Shown here: positions 16,591-24,789 of the stretch, one piece after another
Position numbering within the stretch: the first letter of the stretch is position 1
Layout of the letters: each line of letters starts with the position of its first letter
Assembly (NCBI GenBank): GCA_963739795.1
Contig: CAVUBL010000017.1
Coordinates: forward strand, 265,146-329,145
DNA length: 64,000 nucleotides
Direction of reading: 5' to 3'
DNA from: CAVUBL01 sp963739795
GTDB lineage: Bacteria; Acidobacteriota; Thermoanaerobaculia; Multivoradales; DATKCC01
Notes under the pieces: generated by a model
What the model was told of the DNA's origin: nothing
The model's input: the letters and a program-made list of their open reading frames with translations, nothing else
The model's database searches: none
Made by a program: the position numbers and the translations under genes

Positions 16591-18195
16591 TCAGCCTCCT
16601 TGATGCTCCTTCCGTAGCAAATCGAAGACCGTCTTCACGGGCGAGAAGGTAGCCTCCGGCACCTCGACGAAGGCGGAGTTCCAGCCGCCCATGGCGCCGT
16701 TCCACAGGCCCGGGCGCTCAAGCGCCAGAAGCGGCCTGCCCTCGTGGCTCTTGCGGGCGATGAACACCGCCCTCTCGTCGACGTAGCGGGAGAGGTCGTA
16801 GGGCCGGTTCTCCCGGTCCCGCAGCGAGCACACCAGGTCGACCGGGTTGAAGTGGGTCGACGACTCGAAGATCGCCACCTGCTCGGAATCGTCCGGGTCG
16901 ATCTGGGCCCGCTCCACGATCTGGGCGGACAGCGAGCCGTCGTCGCCGCGCACCCAGAACGGTCCGCCCCCCGGCTCGCCCCGGTTGACCACCATCCCCG
17001 CCACCCTCAGGGGCCGGTCCAGGCGCTCGACGAAACGCCGGCGCCGCTCGTCCTCCGTCAGCTCCTCCCAGCTCGCGGGGAGCTGGAAGCCGAGGCGCTC
17101 GACCAGAAAAGCCGTCGCCCCTTCGAGCGCTCCGTCGACGCCGGCCTCGAGCTCTGCGATCAGCTCGAAGGCCTGGCGGCGGAGGTCGGCCAGATAGCCT
17201 CCCAGGACCCGCTTCCAGCGCACGGCCTCGGGCTTCAGGAGGTCGGGCTGAACATTGTCGATGTTCTTGACGAACACCAGGTCGCCGCCGCCGTCGGCGA
17301 TCGCCTGGAGGTTGCCGAGGAGCGCGCCGTGCCCTCCGGGACGGAGGAGGAGCGCGCCGCTCTCGAGGCGGAAGGGGGGGGCGGCGGTCTCACCCGGGCT
17401 CCGGTCCCGGCCGAGGTCCACGGCCAGCGTGTCGGTGGCCGGCGACTGGATCGAGAAGGAGAGCTCGAAGCGGACACCGAGCTCGGCTTCGAGCTGGGGG
17501 CGAATCCGTTCGGCGAGCGACTCGAGGTCGTCGCGGGCCTCTCGAGGGACCGTGAAGTGGATCGGAACGAGGCCCGAGTCGTCCGCCACGTAACCGGCGG
17601 CCTCGACGAGCTGCTCCTCGAACGGGGTGCACGCCCCGCGCGGGCCGCGATGGAACGGGATCAAGGCCTTCGGCCGCGCCTCGTAGTCGAGGTGCGCGGG
17701 CGAGAGCAGCGCGTGGAGCACCGCCCCCACCTCGCCGCCGGCGCGCAGGGCCTCGAGGTCCTGGCCGGTGGCCTTCACCCTCCGGGCCAGCTCGTCGTAG
17801 AACGGGAAGCGGGGGAGCTCGGAGAGAAACCGAATCGGATCGCCGGCCTCGGGATCGCCGGCCACGGCCCGGCGGCCCATCTCCTTGGCCGCGGCCACCG
17901 GGTTCCCGGCGTAGGCGACCCAGGGCGAGAGGCTCCGGAACATTCGGGTGGCCGCGCCGGAGGCCGGCACCAGCTTCATCGCCCTGCCGGCGGCCCGGGC
18001 CTCCTCGTACCGCTCCGCCAGGAGATCCTGGCGCTCGGGCTCGAGGCTCCGGATGCCGTCGCCCACCTTGCAGGGGCGGACCAGCTTCGGAGCCGGCGGC
18101 GGCGAGGCGAGGAGCGCGAGCTGGCGCTCGGCCTCCTCGCGGGAGATCCCGTGGGACTCGAGCTGGCGGAGGTCTGGTTCGGTAAGGGTCGGCAT
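16591..18195 (-). CDS. DUF4301 family protein
   Basis: This 534-residue soluble protein matches the DUF4301 family. It has KLVPASGAATRMFRSL at about 73-88, which looks like a nucleotidyltransferase-type phosphate loop, then PKALIPFHRG and the FSIQSPATDTLAVDLG region. Later it has LLRPGGHGALLGNLQ and VKNIDNVQPD. The resemblance to sugar-nucleotide transferases fits its place 15 bases after rfbC, in a run with rfbB, but no activity is established for it here. The frame is intact and the start has normal N-terminal charge. Confidence 0.8.
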   Translation of the reverse strand: MPTLTEPDLRQLESHGISREEAERQLALLASPPPAPKLVRPCKVGDGIRSLEPERQDLLAERYEEARAAGRAMKLVPASGAATRMFRSLSPWVAYAGNPVAAAKEMGRRAVAGDPEAGDPIRFLSELPRFPFYDELARRVKATGQDLEALRAGGEVGAVLHALLSPAHLDYEARPKALIPFHRGPRGACTPFEEQLVEAAGYVADDSGLVPIHFTVPREARDDLESLAERIRPQLEAELGVRFELSFSIQSPATDTLAVDLGRDRSPGETAAPPFRLESGALLLRPGGHGALLGNLQAIADGGGDLVFVKNIDNVQPDLLKPEAVRWKRVLGGYLADLRRQAFELIAELEAGVDGALEGATAFLVERLGFQLPASWEELTEDERRRRFVERLDRPLRVAGMVVNRGEPGGGPFWVRGDDGSLSAQIVERAQIDPDDSEQVAIFESSTHFNPVDLVCSLRDRENRPYDLSRYVDERAVFIARKSHEGRPLLALERPGLWNGAMGGWNSAFVEVPEATFSPVKTVFDLLRKEHQGG

Positions 18196-18210
18196 CGGGC
18201 TCGGGAGGGT

Positions 18211-18786
18211 TCAGTCGGTGATCGCTGCCCGGGGGTAGACCGGCAGTGCCGTGACCGCGGAGAGCCGGGGAGCTGCGGCGTCCTTGGCGGAGAGCACCGG
18301 CTGATCGACGGGCCAGCGGATGCCGATCTCCGGGTCGTCCCAGCGGACGGCGAGCTCGTCCCCCGGCCGGTAGAGCTCGGTGCACTTGTACTCGACCTGG
18401 GCGCTTTCGGTGAGCACGCAGAAGCCGTGGGCGAAGCCGGGCGGCACGTAGAGCTGCTGGAAGTTCTCGGCCGTCAGCTCGAATCCCACCCAGCGACCGA
18501 AGGTGGGGGAGCCGCGGCGGATATCCACGGCGACGTCGAAGATCGCCCCTTCGACGGCGCGGACGAGCTTGCCCTGGGGGAAGCGCCCCTGGGCGTGGAG
18601 GCCGCGGAGGGTGCCGTGCTTCGAGCGGGAGTGGTTGTCCTGGACGAAGACCTCGTCGATCCCGCCGGCGGCGTACTTCTCGCGGTGATACGTCTCGAGG
18701 AAGAACCCGCGGTGATCCTGGAAGACGGCGGGCTCGACGCGCACGACCCCGGGGAGATCGGTGGCGTGGAAGCGCAGCTCATTCAT
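18211..18786 (-). CDS. rfbC: dTDP-4-dehydrorhamnose 3,5-epimerase
   Basis: RmlC/RfbC epimerises dTDP-4-keto-6-deoxyglucose in L-rhamnose synthesis. The 191-residue cupin reads LPGVVRVEPAVFQDHRGFFL, with conserved FVQDNHSRSKHGTLRGLHAQ containing the catalytic His, then GKLVRAVEGAIFDVAVDIR and YVPPGFAHGF. The start is the ATG at 18786 (MNELRF). It follows rfbB on the same strand, separated by a tandem G-rich repeat. RfbA and RfbD are not in this window. The product likely feeds O-antigen or exopolysaccharide. Confidence 0.92.
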   Translation of the reverse strand: MNELRFHATDLPGVVRVEPAVFQDHRGFFLETYHREKYAAGGIDEVFVQDNHSRSKHGTLRGLHAQGRFPQGKLVRAVEGAIFDVAVDIRRGSPTFGRWVGFELTAENFQQLYVPPGFAHGFCVLTESAQVEYKCTELYRPGDELAVRWDDPEIGIRWPVDQPVLSAKDAAAPRLSAVTALPVYPRAAITD

Positions 18787-18792
18787 CGACCA

Positions 18793-18918
18793 GATCCCCC
18801 TCGCAACCCCTCGATCCCCTTCCCACCCCCAGGGGGGGAAGGGGACGATCCATCGGATCCCCCTCGCAACCCCTCGATCCCCTTCCCACCCCCAGGGGGG
18901 AAGGGGACGCCTCCACCC
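18793..18918. repeat. G-rich palindromic repeat, tandem units 2 and 3
   Basis: Two nearly identical copies with an exact 63-base period (18793 and 18856) lie between rfbB and rfbC. Each contains CCCCTTCCCACCCCCAGGGG and GGGAAGGGGAC. The second copy continues into GCCTCCACCCGGT, which also follows the tandem pair at 28501. They are in reverse orientation relative to unit 1. Confidence 0.85.
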
Positions 18919-18953
18919 GGTGATCGGCCCGATGGGGGGGCGGCTTGCACGGA

Positions 18954-20045
18954 TCACGATGCAGCTCCGTGGAGCCCCAGCCGCTCGCGCCGGTAGACGC
19001 CGGAGGCGATTCGCTCGCACCACTCGCGGTTCTCGAGGTACCAGCGCACCGTGGCGGCGAGGCCCGACTCCAGGTCGTGGGCCGGCGCCCAGCCGAGCTC
19101 GCGGCGGGCCTTGGTGTCGTCGATGGCGTAGCGCCGGTCGTGCCCGGGCCGATCGGTGACGAACGTGGCGAGCTCGCGGTAGCTCGCCATGCCGCGCTCG
19201 CGGAGCGCCGGGTTGCCGGCCGCCGGGCGCTCGGCCTCGAGGAGGTCGCAGATGAGATGGACGATCTCCAGATTGGTCCGCTCGGAGCCGCCGCCCAGGT
19301 TGTATTTCTCGCCGGGCCGGCCCGCCTCCAGGACCCGGAGCACGCCGCGGCAGTGGTCTCCCACGTAGATCCAGTCGCGCACGTTCGAGCCGTCGCCGTA
19401 GATCGGCAGTTCGCGGCCCTCCAGGGAGTTGAGGAGCATCAGGGGGATCAGCTTCTCCGGGAACTGGTAGGGACCGTAGTTGTTCGAGCAGTTGGTGACC
19501 AGGGCGGGCAGGCCGTAGGTCGCCGTGTAGGCGCGCACCAGGTGGTCGGCCCCGGCCTTGGAGGCGGCGTAGGGGGAGTTGGGGGCGTAGGCCGTCTCCT
19601 CGCGGAACCGGCCTGTGGCGCCCAGGGAGCCGTAGACCTCGTCGGTCGAGACGTGGAGGAACCGGAAGCGCTCCGCCTCGTCGGCCTCCAGCCTGGCGAC
19701 ATACCGCCGGGCGGCCTCGAGCAGCTCGAAGGTGCCCGCGACGTTGGTGCGCACGAAGGCGCTCGGGTCGTCGATGGAGCGGTCGACGTGGCTCTCCGCC
19801 GCGAAGTTGACGACCCATCCGGGGCGGTGCTCGGCCAGGGCGTCGCGCACGGCCTGCCGGTCGGCGATGTCGCCCTGGACGAAGGTGAGGCGCGGCGTCT
19901 CGAGCAGGCCGTCCAGGTTGTCCAGGTTGCCGGCGTAGGTCAGCTTGTCGAAGACGACGACGCGGGCCTCAGTCTCGGCGGACAGGAGCCGCACGAAGTT
20001 GCTGCCGATGAAGCCGGCGCCGCCGGTGACGAGGATGGTTCTCAT
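18954..20045 (-). CDS. rfbB: dTDP-glucose 4,6-dehydratase
   Basis: This short-chain dehydrogenase family enzyme makes dTDP-4-keto-6-deoxyglucose, the second step of dTDP-rhamnose synthesis. The 363-residue protein has NAD-binding TGGAGFIGSNFVR at 7-19 and FAAESHVDRSI. The catalytic region is STDEVYGS, with YAASKAGADHLVRAY as the YxxxK element. NNYGPYQFPEKLIPLM and GDGSNVRDWIYVGDH are RfbB signatures. It is transcribed divergently from uppP with only 28 bases between the start codons, so any shared control would have to act within coding DNA or that short gap. Confidence 0.95.
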   Translation of the reverse strand: MRTILVTGGAGFIGSNFVRLLSAETEARVVVFDKLTYAGNLDNLDGLLETPRLTFVQGDIADRQAVRDALAEHRPGWVVNFAAESHVDRSIDDPSAFVRTNVAGTFELLEAARRYVARLEADEAERFRFLHVSTDEVYGSLGATGRFREETAYAPNSPYAASKAGADHLVRAYTATYGLPALVTNCSNNYGPYQFPEKLIPLMLLNSLEGRELPIYGDGSNVRDWIYVGDHCRGVLRVLEAGRPGEKYNLGGGSERTNLEIVHLICDLLEAERPAAGNPALRERGMASYRELATFVTDRPGHDRRYAIDDTKARRELGWAPAHDLESGLAATVRWYLENREWCERIASGVYRRERLGLHGAAS

Positions 20046-20073
20046 GGGCCGCGAAAAGCTACCATACCCGCTT

Positions 20074-20907
20074 ATGTCCTATCTCCACGCCGTCGTCCTC
20101 GGTCTCATCCAGGGGATCACCGAGTTCCTGCCCATCAGCTCTTCGGCCCACCTGGTGCTCGCGCCGCACCTGTTCGGCTGGCGGGACCAGGGTCTGGACT
20201 TCGACATCGCCACCAACACCGGAACTCTCCTCGCCGTGATGGCCTACTTCCGCCACGAGCTGGTGACGCTCACCCGGGCGGGCCTGGCGTCCCTCGCGCC
20301 CGCCGGAAAGGCCGAGGGCCGGCCGCCGGGCCGCCGGTTGAGCCCCGACGCCCGGCTCGCCTGGCTCGTGGCCCTGGGCACGGTGCCGGTGGCGGTCGCC
20401 GGTCTGCTGGCCTACCACTGGGTGGCCACCGTCGCCCGCAACCCGCTCCTGATCGCCAGCACGTCGATCGGCTTCGGGCTCCTCCTGTGGTGGGCCGACG
20501 CCGTGGGAGCGCGCCGCCGCAACGTCGAGAGTGTGGGACTGGTGGACACCGTGGTGGTGGGCCTGGCCCAGGCCCTGGCCCTGATCCCGGGCACCTCGCG
20601 CTCGGGAATCACGATCACCGCGGGTCTCGCCCGGGGGCTCACCCGGGAGGACGCCGCCCGCTTCTCCTTCCTGCTCTACGTGCCGGTCGCGGTGCTCGCG
20701 GCGGCCAAGGAGATCCTGGACCTGGTGCAGGGCGGGGCGCCGGGCGTCGGGCTCGGGCCCCTGTTCGTCGGGTTCGCCGTCGCCGCGGTGTCCGCCTACC
20801 TCACGATCGGCGCCCTCCTCGCCTGGGTCCAGAGCCGGAGCCTGACGGTGTTCGTGGCCTACCGGGTGCTTCTGGGACTGGCGATCCTGGTCGCGGTCTG
20901 GCTTTAG
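20074..20907 (+). CDS. uppP: Undecaprenyl-diphosphate phosphatase
   Basis: UppP/BacA recycles the C55 lipid carrier used for peptidoglycan and O-antigen. The 277-residue membrane protein starts MSYLHAVVLGLIQGITEFLP and continues with ISSSAHL, the family's catalytic segment. It also has the second signature LIPGTSRSGITITAGLARGL. Several hydrophobic helices cover the rest. The ATG at 20074 is the correct start; the upstream in-frame part is antisense to rfbB. It lies beside the rhamnose genes, consistent with surface polysaccharide assembly. Confidence 0.93.
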   Translation: MSYLHAVVLGLIQGITEFLPISSSAHLVLAPHLFGWRDQGLDFDIATNTGTLLAVMAYFRHELVTLTRAGLASLAPAGKAEGRPPGRRLSPDARLAWLVALGTVPVAVAGLLAYHWVATVARNPLLIASTSIGFGLLLWWADAVGARRRNVESVGLVDTVVVGLAQALALIPGTSRSGITITAGLARGLTREDAARFSFLLYVPVAVLAAAKEILDLVQGGAPGVGLGPLFVGFAVAAVSAYLTIGALLAWVQSRSLTVFVAYRVLLGLAILVAVWL

Positions 20908-20921
20908 GCACAGGGTTCTGG

Positions 20922-20941
20922 CGAAGAGGCTGAGCTCTTCG
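20922..20941. terminator. Weak stem-loop between convergent uppP and chalcone-isomerase-like gene
   Basis: CGAAGAG (20922-20928) and CTCTTCG (20935-20941) form a 7-bp stem with a 6-base loop, 14 bases after the uppP stop. There is no T-tract on either side. The assignment as terminator rests on position. Confidence 0.3.
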
Positions 20942-20985
20942 GAGCGCCGCGACCGGGAAGGGGCGTCCCTCTCCCATGGTGCCGC

Positions 20986-21552
20986 TCAACCGCCCAAGAG
21001 ACCTTTCTTGAGCTTGGAAGTCGCCGGGTGCTCGCCGATCCAGGAAGCGAAGATGGCGTCGGCGAACTCCTTGCCTTCGATCGTGCCCTTGGTCTCTCCC
21101 TTGACCTCGACCTCGGTGCCGGTGCCCGGGACGTAGGTGAAGACCATTTCCTCGCCCTTTCCGACGTCCGACATCCACGAGCAGAGCGTCTCAAAGTCCT
21201 TCTTCAGGGCCTCCGAGGCCTTGGGGACGTTGGCCTCCAGGCTCTCGTCCCAGGCGTCGCAGATCTTGCCCTTGTCGACGTTGAAGACGAAGTGCATGAC
21301 CGTGCGCCGCGGCGTGTCCGCAGAGAGGATCGCCTGGCTCGAGGTCTGCTTCTCGGGCAGGTAGAGGCCGGCGACGTAGACGTCGATGAAGAACTTCTCC
21401 CGGAGCCCCATGCCGTTCAGGACCAGGGTCTGGCCGGCGACCTGGACCGAATCGGGCATCGTGACGTTGGCGAAGGTGGCGGCGCCGGCGGGCAGGGCGA
21501 GCCCCGTGCAGAGGATCGAGCTGAGCAGGATCGCGACCGAGTTGCTGCGCAT
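20986..21552 (-). CDS. Chalcone isomerase-like secreted protein
   Basis: The 188-residue protein has a Sec signal peptide ending near GLALPAGAA, then LNGMGLREKFFIDVYVAGLY, the hallmark of the bacterial chalcone-isomerase-like fold. Further family segments are RRTVMHFVFNVDKGK and a late FADAIFASWIGEHPAT. Bacterial members are periplasmic and most are of unknown function; a flavonoid role is not implied. The ATG at 21552 follows AGGAGGAG. The leader carries one arm of an inverted repeat shared with the divergent sigma factor gene. Confidence 0.82.
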   Translation of the reverse strand: MRSNSVAILLSSILCTGLALPAGAATFANVTMPDSVQVAGQTLVLNGMGLREKFFIDVYVAGLYLPEKQTSSQAILSADTPRRTVMHFVFNVDKGKICDAWDESLEANVPKASEALKKDFETLCSWMSDVGKGEEMVFTYVPGTGTEVEVKGETKGTIEGKEFADAIFASWIGEHPATSKLKKGLLGG

Positions 21553-21562
21553 GGCATCTCCT

Positions 21563-21607
21563 CCTGGTAGGGTCGGTCGAAAGGATTTCGGACTGAACCC
21601 TACCAGG
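21563..21607. promoter_or_regulatory. 11-bp inverted repeat in a divergent promoter region
   Basis: CCTGGTAGGGT (21563-21573) and ACCCTACCAGG (21597-21607) are perfect complements separated by 23 bases. They lie between the chalcone-isomerase-like gene and the ECF sigma gene. One arm directly abuts the ribosome binding site of the former. It could be an operator or an mRNA hairpin affecting its translation. Confidence 0.45.
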
Positions 21608-21653
21608 AAACCGGGTCCAACTGGAGATCGCGGGCGCCGGGCGGCCGCGGGAG

Positions 21654-22319
21654 TTGCAACCGGCTCCGGTGCGGTCCGTACCTGCAACCGTGGGGATCTT
21701 CGACTCGACGATAACCGACGCCGATCTGGTCGCCGAGGCCCTGGCGGGCTCCGAGCGGGCCTTCGCCGCGCTGCTGCGGCGCTTCGAGCGTCCGGTGTAC
21801 ACCCTGGTCCTGCGCATGGTGCGAGACCGGAGCCTGGCCGAGGATCTGTCCCAGGAGGCGTTCTTGAAGGCGTTCGACAGGCTGGCGAGCTTCGATCCCG
21901 AGCGCAAGCTGTCGAGCTGGCTGTTCAAGATCGCCCACAACACGGTGATCGACCACCTCCGCCGCCGCGAGGTGGAGACCTCCTCCCTCGACGAGCCGTT
22001 CGGCGACGAGAGCGACGGCCCGGCGTGGACGATCGAGGACCCCTCGGCCGAGACCCCGGAAGCGGCCGCCGAGCGGGCCGACCTGTCCCGGGCCCTGACC
22101 CGGGCGGTGGGGCGGCTGCGCCCCGAGTACCGGCAGGTGGTGCTGCTGCGCTACCAGGCCGGCCTGGAGTACGCTGAGATTGCGGACGCCACGGGGTTCC
22201 CCCTGGGCACGGTGAAGACGTACATCCACCGGGCCCGCAAGGAGCTGGCCGGCCTCCTCTCCGAGTCCGGGTGGGAGCCCACCGGCGGGGCCGAAACTTC
22301 CCGCCGCGAGGCGCCGTAG
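21654..22319 (+). CDS. ECF RNA polymerase sigma factor (RpoE-like)
   Basis: This extracytoplasmic-function sigma factor directs RNA polymerase to a stress or envelope regulon. Region 2 is seen as RMVRDRSLAEDLSQEAFLKA, then FDPERKLSSWLFKIAHNTVI and DHLRRRE. Region 4 is GRLRPEYRQVVLLRYQAGLE followed by YAEIADATGFPLGTVKTYIH. The open frame begins at a TTG (21654), but a GTG at 21690 (VGIFDST) may be the true start. It is followed 42 bases later by a membrane protein and then by a bactofilin-like gene, a sigma/anti-sigma/effector layout. Confidence 0.88.
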   Translation: MQPAPVRSVPATVGIFDSTITDADLVAEALAGSERAFAALLRRFERPVYTLVLRMVRDRSLAEDLSQEAFLKAFDRLASFDPERKLSSWLFKIAHNTVIDHLRRREVETSSLDEPFGDESDGPAWTIEDPSAETPEAAAERADLSRALTRAVGRLRPEYRQVVLLRYQAGLEYAEIADATGFPLGTVKTYIHRARKELAGLLSESGWEPTGGAETSRREAP

Positions 22320-22361
22320 GGCCCTGTGGAGGGATGAACCGGAGGAACGAAGAGGCACGCG

Positions 22362-22901
22362 ATGAGCCAACGACGGAGCGACGAGCTATACCGGGCTTTC
22401 TACCGGTCCTGGAGGGCGGCCGAGCGGGAGGCCGACGAGAGCGGTGCCGACGCCGCCTTCGCCGCGCTCTTCGGCGGCCTGCCGCTCGAGGCGCCGCCCA
22501 AGGGCTTTGCCGCCCGCGTCCTGGCGGCGACCCGGGACCGGCGTGGCGAGGCGCTGTCGCAGCCCGCCGCGGGCCGCCTGGCGGCGGCGCTCCTCGCTCT
22601 CATGAGCCTGGGGACGTTTCTGTTGGCGAGCCTGGTGGTGAGCTCGCTGCCGCGCCTCGACTTCGGAGCCGGCGTGCGGGTGTTTGCCCGCGGGCTCGGC
22701 CTGACCTGGGAGTGGATCGCGTCGGGCCTGGCCTTCTGGGAGCGCCTGGCCGACTGGAGCGCCCTCGTCGCCCGCCTGGTCGTCGTGCCTGCGGTCGGGG
22801 CGTCACTTCTCGCTTCGGCCCTGGCCGCTGCCGTCGCCTTCGTCCTTTTGCGCAGATTGCTGGCTGAACAGGGGAACCTGACCTATGCCGAACCTCATTG
22901 A
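22362..22901 (+). CDS. Membrane protein, putative anti-sigma factor
   Basis: This 179-residue protein has a charged cytoplasmic N-terminal half (SQRRSDELYRAFYRSWRAAE), then a helix at about 72-94 and a second near 144-167. Position directly after the ECF sigma gene and the cytoplasm-then-membrane design suggest an anti-sigma factor, but no zinc-type HxxxCxxC motif is present. The family is not recognised. An ATG at 22362 follows AGAGGCACGC. Its 3' end overlaps the next gene by 17 bases, implying coupled expression. Confidence 0.6.
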   Translation: MSQRRSDELYRAFYRSWRAAEREADESGADAAFAALFGGLPLEAPPKGFAARVLAATRDRRGEALSQPAAGRLAAALLALMSLGTFLLASLVVSSLPRLDFGAGVRVFARGLGLTWEWIASGLAFWERLADWSALVARLVVVPAVGASLLASALAAAVAFVLLRRLLAEQGNLTYAEPH

Positions 22902-24696
22902 GCCGATCCCCATCCGGCCGATCCGGCCGATCCGGTCGATCCGGGCGCGACGTCACGTCGCCCGCCGCACCTCCATCCGGGCGCTGCCGGCGCTCGGGTC
23001 GAAGCTGAACCTCGCGTGGGCTCCGGCCCTGGCCCTGGCCCTGTCCCTGGCAATGATCCCCCTCGGGGCGGCACCGGCCCGCGCCCGGAGCCTGGCCCAA
23101 GCCCCGGCCCAATCCTCGGCCCAACCCTCGGCGGAGGACACGTCGCAGGTCCAGACCGAGAGCCGGGTCGCGGTCGAGACCCCCGAGGCCGGGGGCCTCC
23201 GGGCCGAGGTGGAGCGCGACTTCGAGGTCCTGCCGATCCGGGGCGGCGTGCTGCTGCGCCCCCGGAGCGAGTTCCGCGGGGTCCGCACGGTCGAGCTGAT
23301 GGGCTCGACGATCGCCGTCAACGGAGAGACCGAAAGCCGCCAGGTGGTCCGGGGATGGCTCGGAGACAAGGCGGACACCGTGCTGCGGCTGGCCGACCTG
23401 GCGCCGGCGGAGCGTCTCCGGGTGCTAGGCCTCTTCGACGAGGCGGGAACTCCGGCCCTGGCGGAGGAGCCCGCGCCGCCGGTCGAGGCTCCGGAGGCTT
23501 CGAGCGCGGGCGGTGAGGCCTCCGAAGCGGCGGGGGCTGCGGCCGCGGCGGCCTCGGCCCCAGCGGCTCAGGCGGCCCCAGTTCCGGCCGTTCCAGCCAC
23601 GCCGCCGGCTCCGCCGGCTCTTCCGGAAGGGCTGCACCACCGCTCCCACCGCGGGGGGCAGACGGGCTTCGGCAGTAGCGTTCACGTGGGCCGCGACGAG
23701 GTCGTGGACGACGTGGTGGTGTTCGGCGGAGCGGTGACCGTGGAAGGCCGCGTCGAGGGCGGCGTGGTGGTGATCGGCGGGACCATCCACATCAACGGGG
23801 AGGTGACCCGCGACGTCACGGTGGTAGGCGGCTCCATCACCCTGGGGCCCCACGCCCGGGTGGGTGGAGACGTCAACGCCATCGGCGGTGCGGTGCACCG
23901 CTCTCCGGGCGCCGAGATCGGCGGCCGGGTCGAGGAGGTCGAGCACGGCTTCTATCCGTGGTGGCGCACCGGCCCGTGGAGCTGGAACGGGAGCGTCAAC
24001 TGGTCGCCCTGGCGGGTGTGGGACATCGCCTGGCCCCTCACGGGGCTGGTGATCCTGGCCCTGCTGGTGGCCCTCATCGTCGCCGTCGGCCGCCGGCCGG
24101 TGGAGCGGATCGCGACGCGGGCCGGCCTCGAGCCCCTCAAGGCGGGGATCGTGGGGCTGCTGGTGGCGATCTTCACGGTGCCGGTGGTGGTGATCGTCTG
24201 CGTCGTCCTGGCGGTCACCGTGATCGGCATTCCGATCATGGTGGTCTTCCTCCTGCTCTTCATCTTCGTCGGCATTCCGGCGTTCTTCGTCTTCTCGCTC
24301 GTCGGCTATTCGGCGGTGGCTCTGCGCGTGGGCCGGTGGGCCGAGGGCCGCTTCGGCTGGCGCCTCGAGAGCCCGCTGGTGGCGGCGGTGGTGGGCGTCT
24401 TCGTGCTCGGAGTCCTGGGCCTCATCGGGGACTTTCTGGGCATCTTCGGCGGTGCGGTGAGCGTGTTCTCGGTGATGTTCGGCCTGGTGGGCGGCTGCCT
24501 CCAGTTCCTCGCCTGGGCCGTGGGCTTCGGCGCCCTGTTCATGGTGCTCTACGAGCGCCGGAGCCGGGGGCGGGCAGTGCCGCCGCCCGCGCCGGCGTCG
24601 AGCCTGCCGCCGGCCTCCCACGCCGAGCCCCCGGCGGGCGCGGCGGCAGGCGGGGATCCCCCGACCGGGGCCACGGAGCCGACCGAGCCGGAGTGA
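22885..24696 (+). CDS. Bactofilin-like, multi-spanning membrane protein
   Basis: The 603-residue product starts with a signal-like segment after a repetitive PIRPIRPIRSIR stretch encoded by near-repeats of GATCCGGCC. A soluble region and an Ala/Pro linker follow. A bactofilin-like beta-repeat region at about residues 270-350 has VVVFGGAVTVEGRVEGGVVV, then IGGTIHINGEVTRDVTVVGG. Five or six membrane helices occupy the second half. Such polymer-forming domains joined to membrane helices are known in Acidobacteriota but have no defined role. As the third gene of an ECF sigma operon it may be an envelope-stress scaffold; this is inference. Confidence 0.72.
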   Translation: MPNLIEPIPIRPIRPIRSIRARRHVARRTSIRALPALGSKLNLAWAPALALALSLAMIPLGAAPARARSLAQAPAQSSAQPSAEDTSQVQTESRVAVETPEAGGLRAEVERDFEVLPIRGGVLLRPRSEFRGVRTVELMGSTIAVNGETESRQVVRGWLGDKADTVLRLADLAPAERLRVLGLFDEAGTPALAEEPAPPVEAPEASSAGGEASEAAGAAAAAASAPAAQAAPVPAVPATPPAPPALPEGLHHRSHRGGQTGFGSSVHVGRDEVVDDVVVFGGAVTVEGRVEGGVVVIGGTIHINGEVTRDVTVVGGSITLGPHARVGGDVNAIGGAVHRSPGAEIGGRVEEVEHGFYPWWRTGPWSWNGSVNWSPWRVWDIAWPLTGLVILALLVALIVAVGRRPVERIATRAGLEPLKAGIVGLLVAIFTVPVVVIVCVVLAVTVIGIPIMVVFLLLFIFVGIPAFFVFSLVGYSAVALRVGRWAEGRFGWRLESPLVAAVVGVFVLGVLGLIGDFLGIFGGAVSVFSVMFGLVGGCLQFLAWAVGFGALFMVLYERRSRGRAVPPPAPASSLPPASHAEPPAGAAAGGDPPTGATEPTEPE

Positions 24697-24730
24697 GCCT
24701 CTGTTCCGGCAGAGAGGAGGCCGGGCGGCG

Positions 24731-24784
24731 GCGTCCCCTTCCCCCCCGTGGGGTGGGAAGGGGATCGAGGGGATGCGGGGGGCA
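24731..24784. repeat. G-rich palindromic repeat, unit 4
   Basis: This unit reads GCGTCCCCTTCCCCCCCGTG, then GGGTGGGAAGGGG and ATCGAGGGGATGCGGGGGG. It lies between the convergent bactofilin-like gene and recD2, the usual place for REP-type elements, and ends just before the recD2 stop. Confidence 0.8.
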
Positions 24785-24789
24785 CCCAG

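Noticed and set aside
18793..18918. CRISPR array
   Set aside because: Repeat and 'spacer' together are copied identically at a 63-base period, with only two units and no cas genes.
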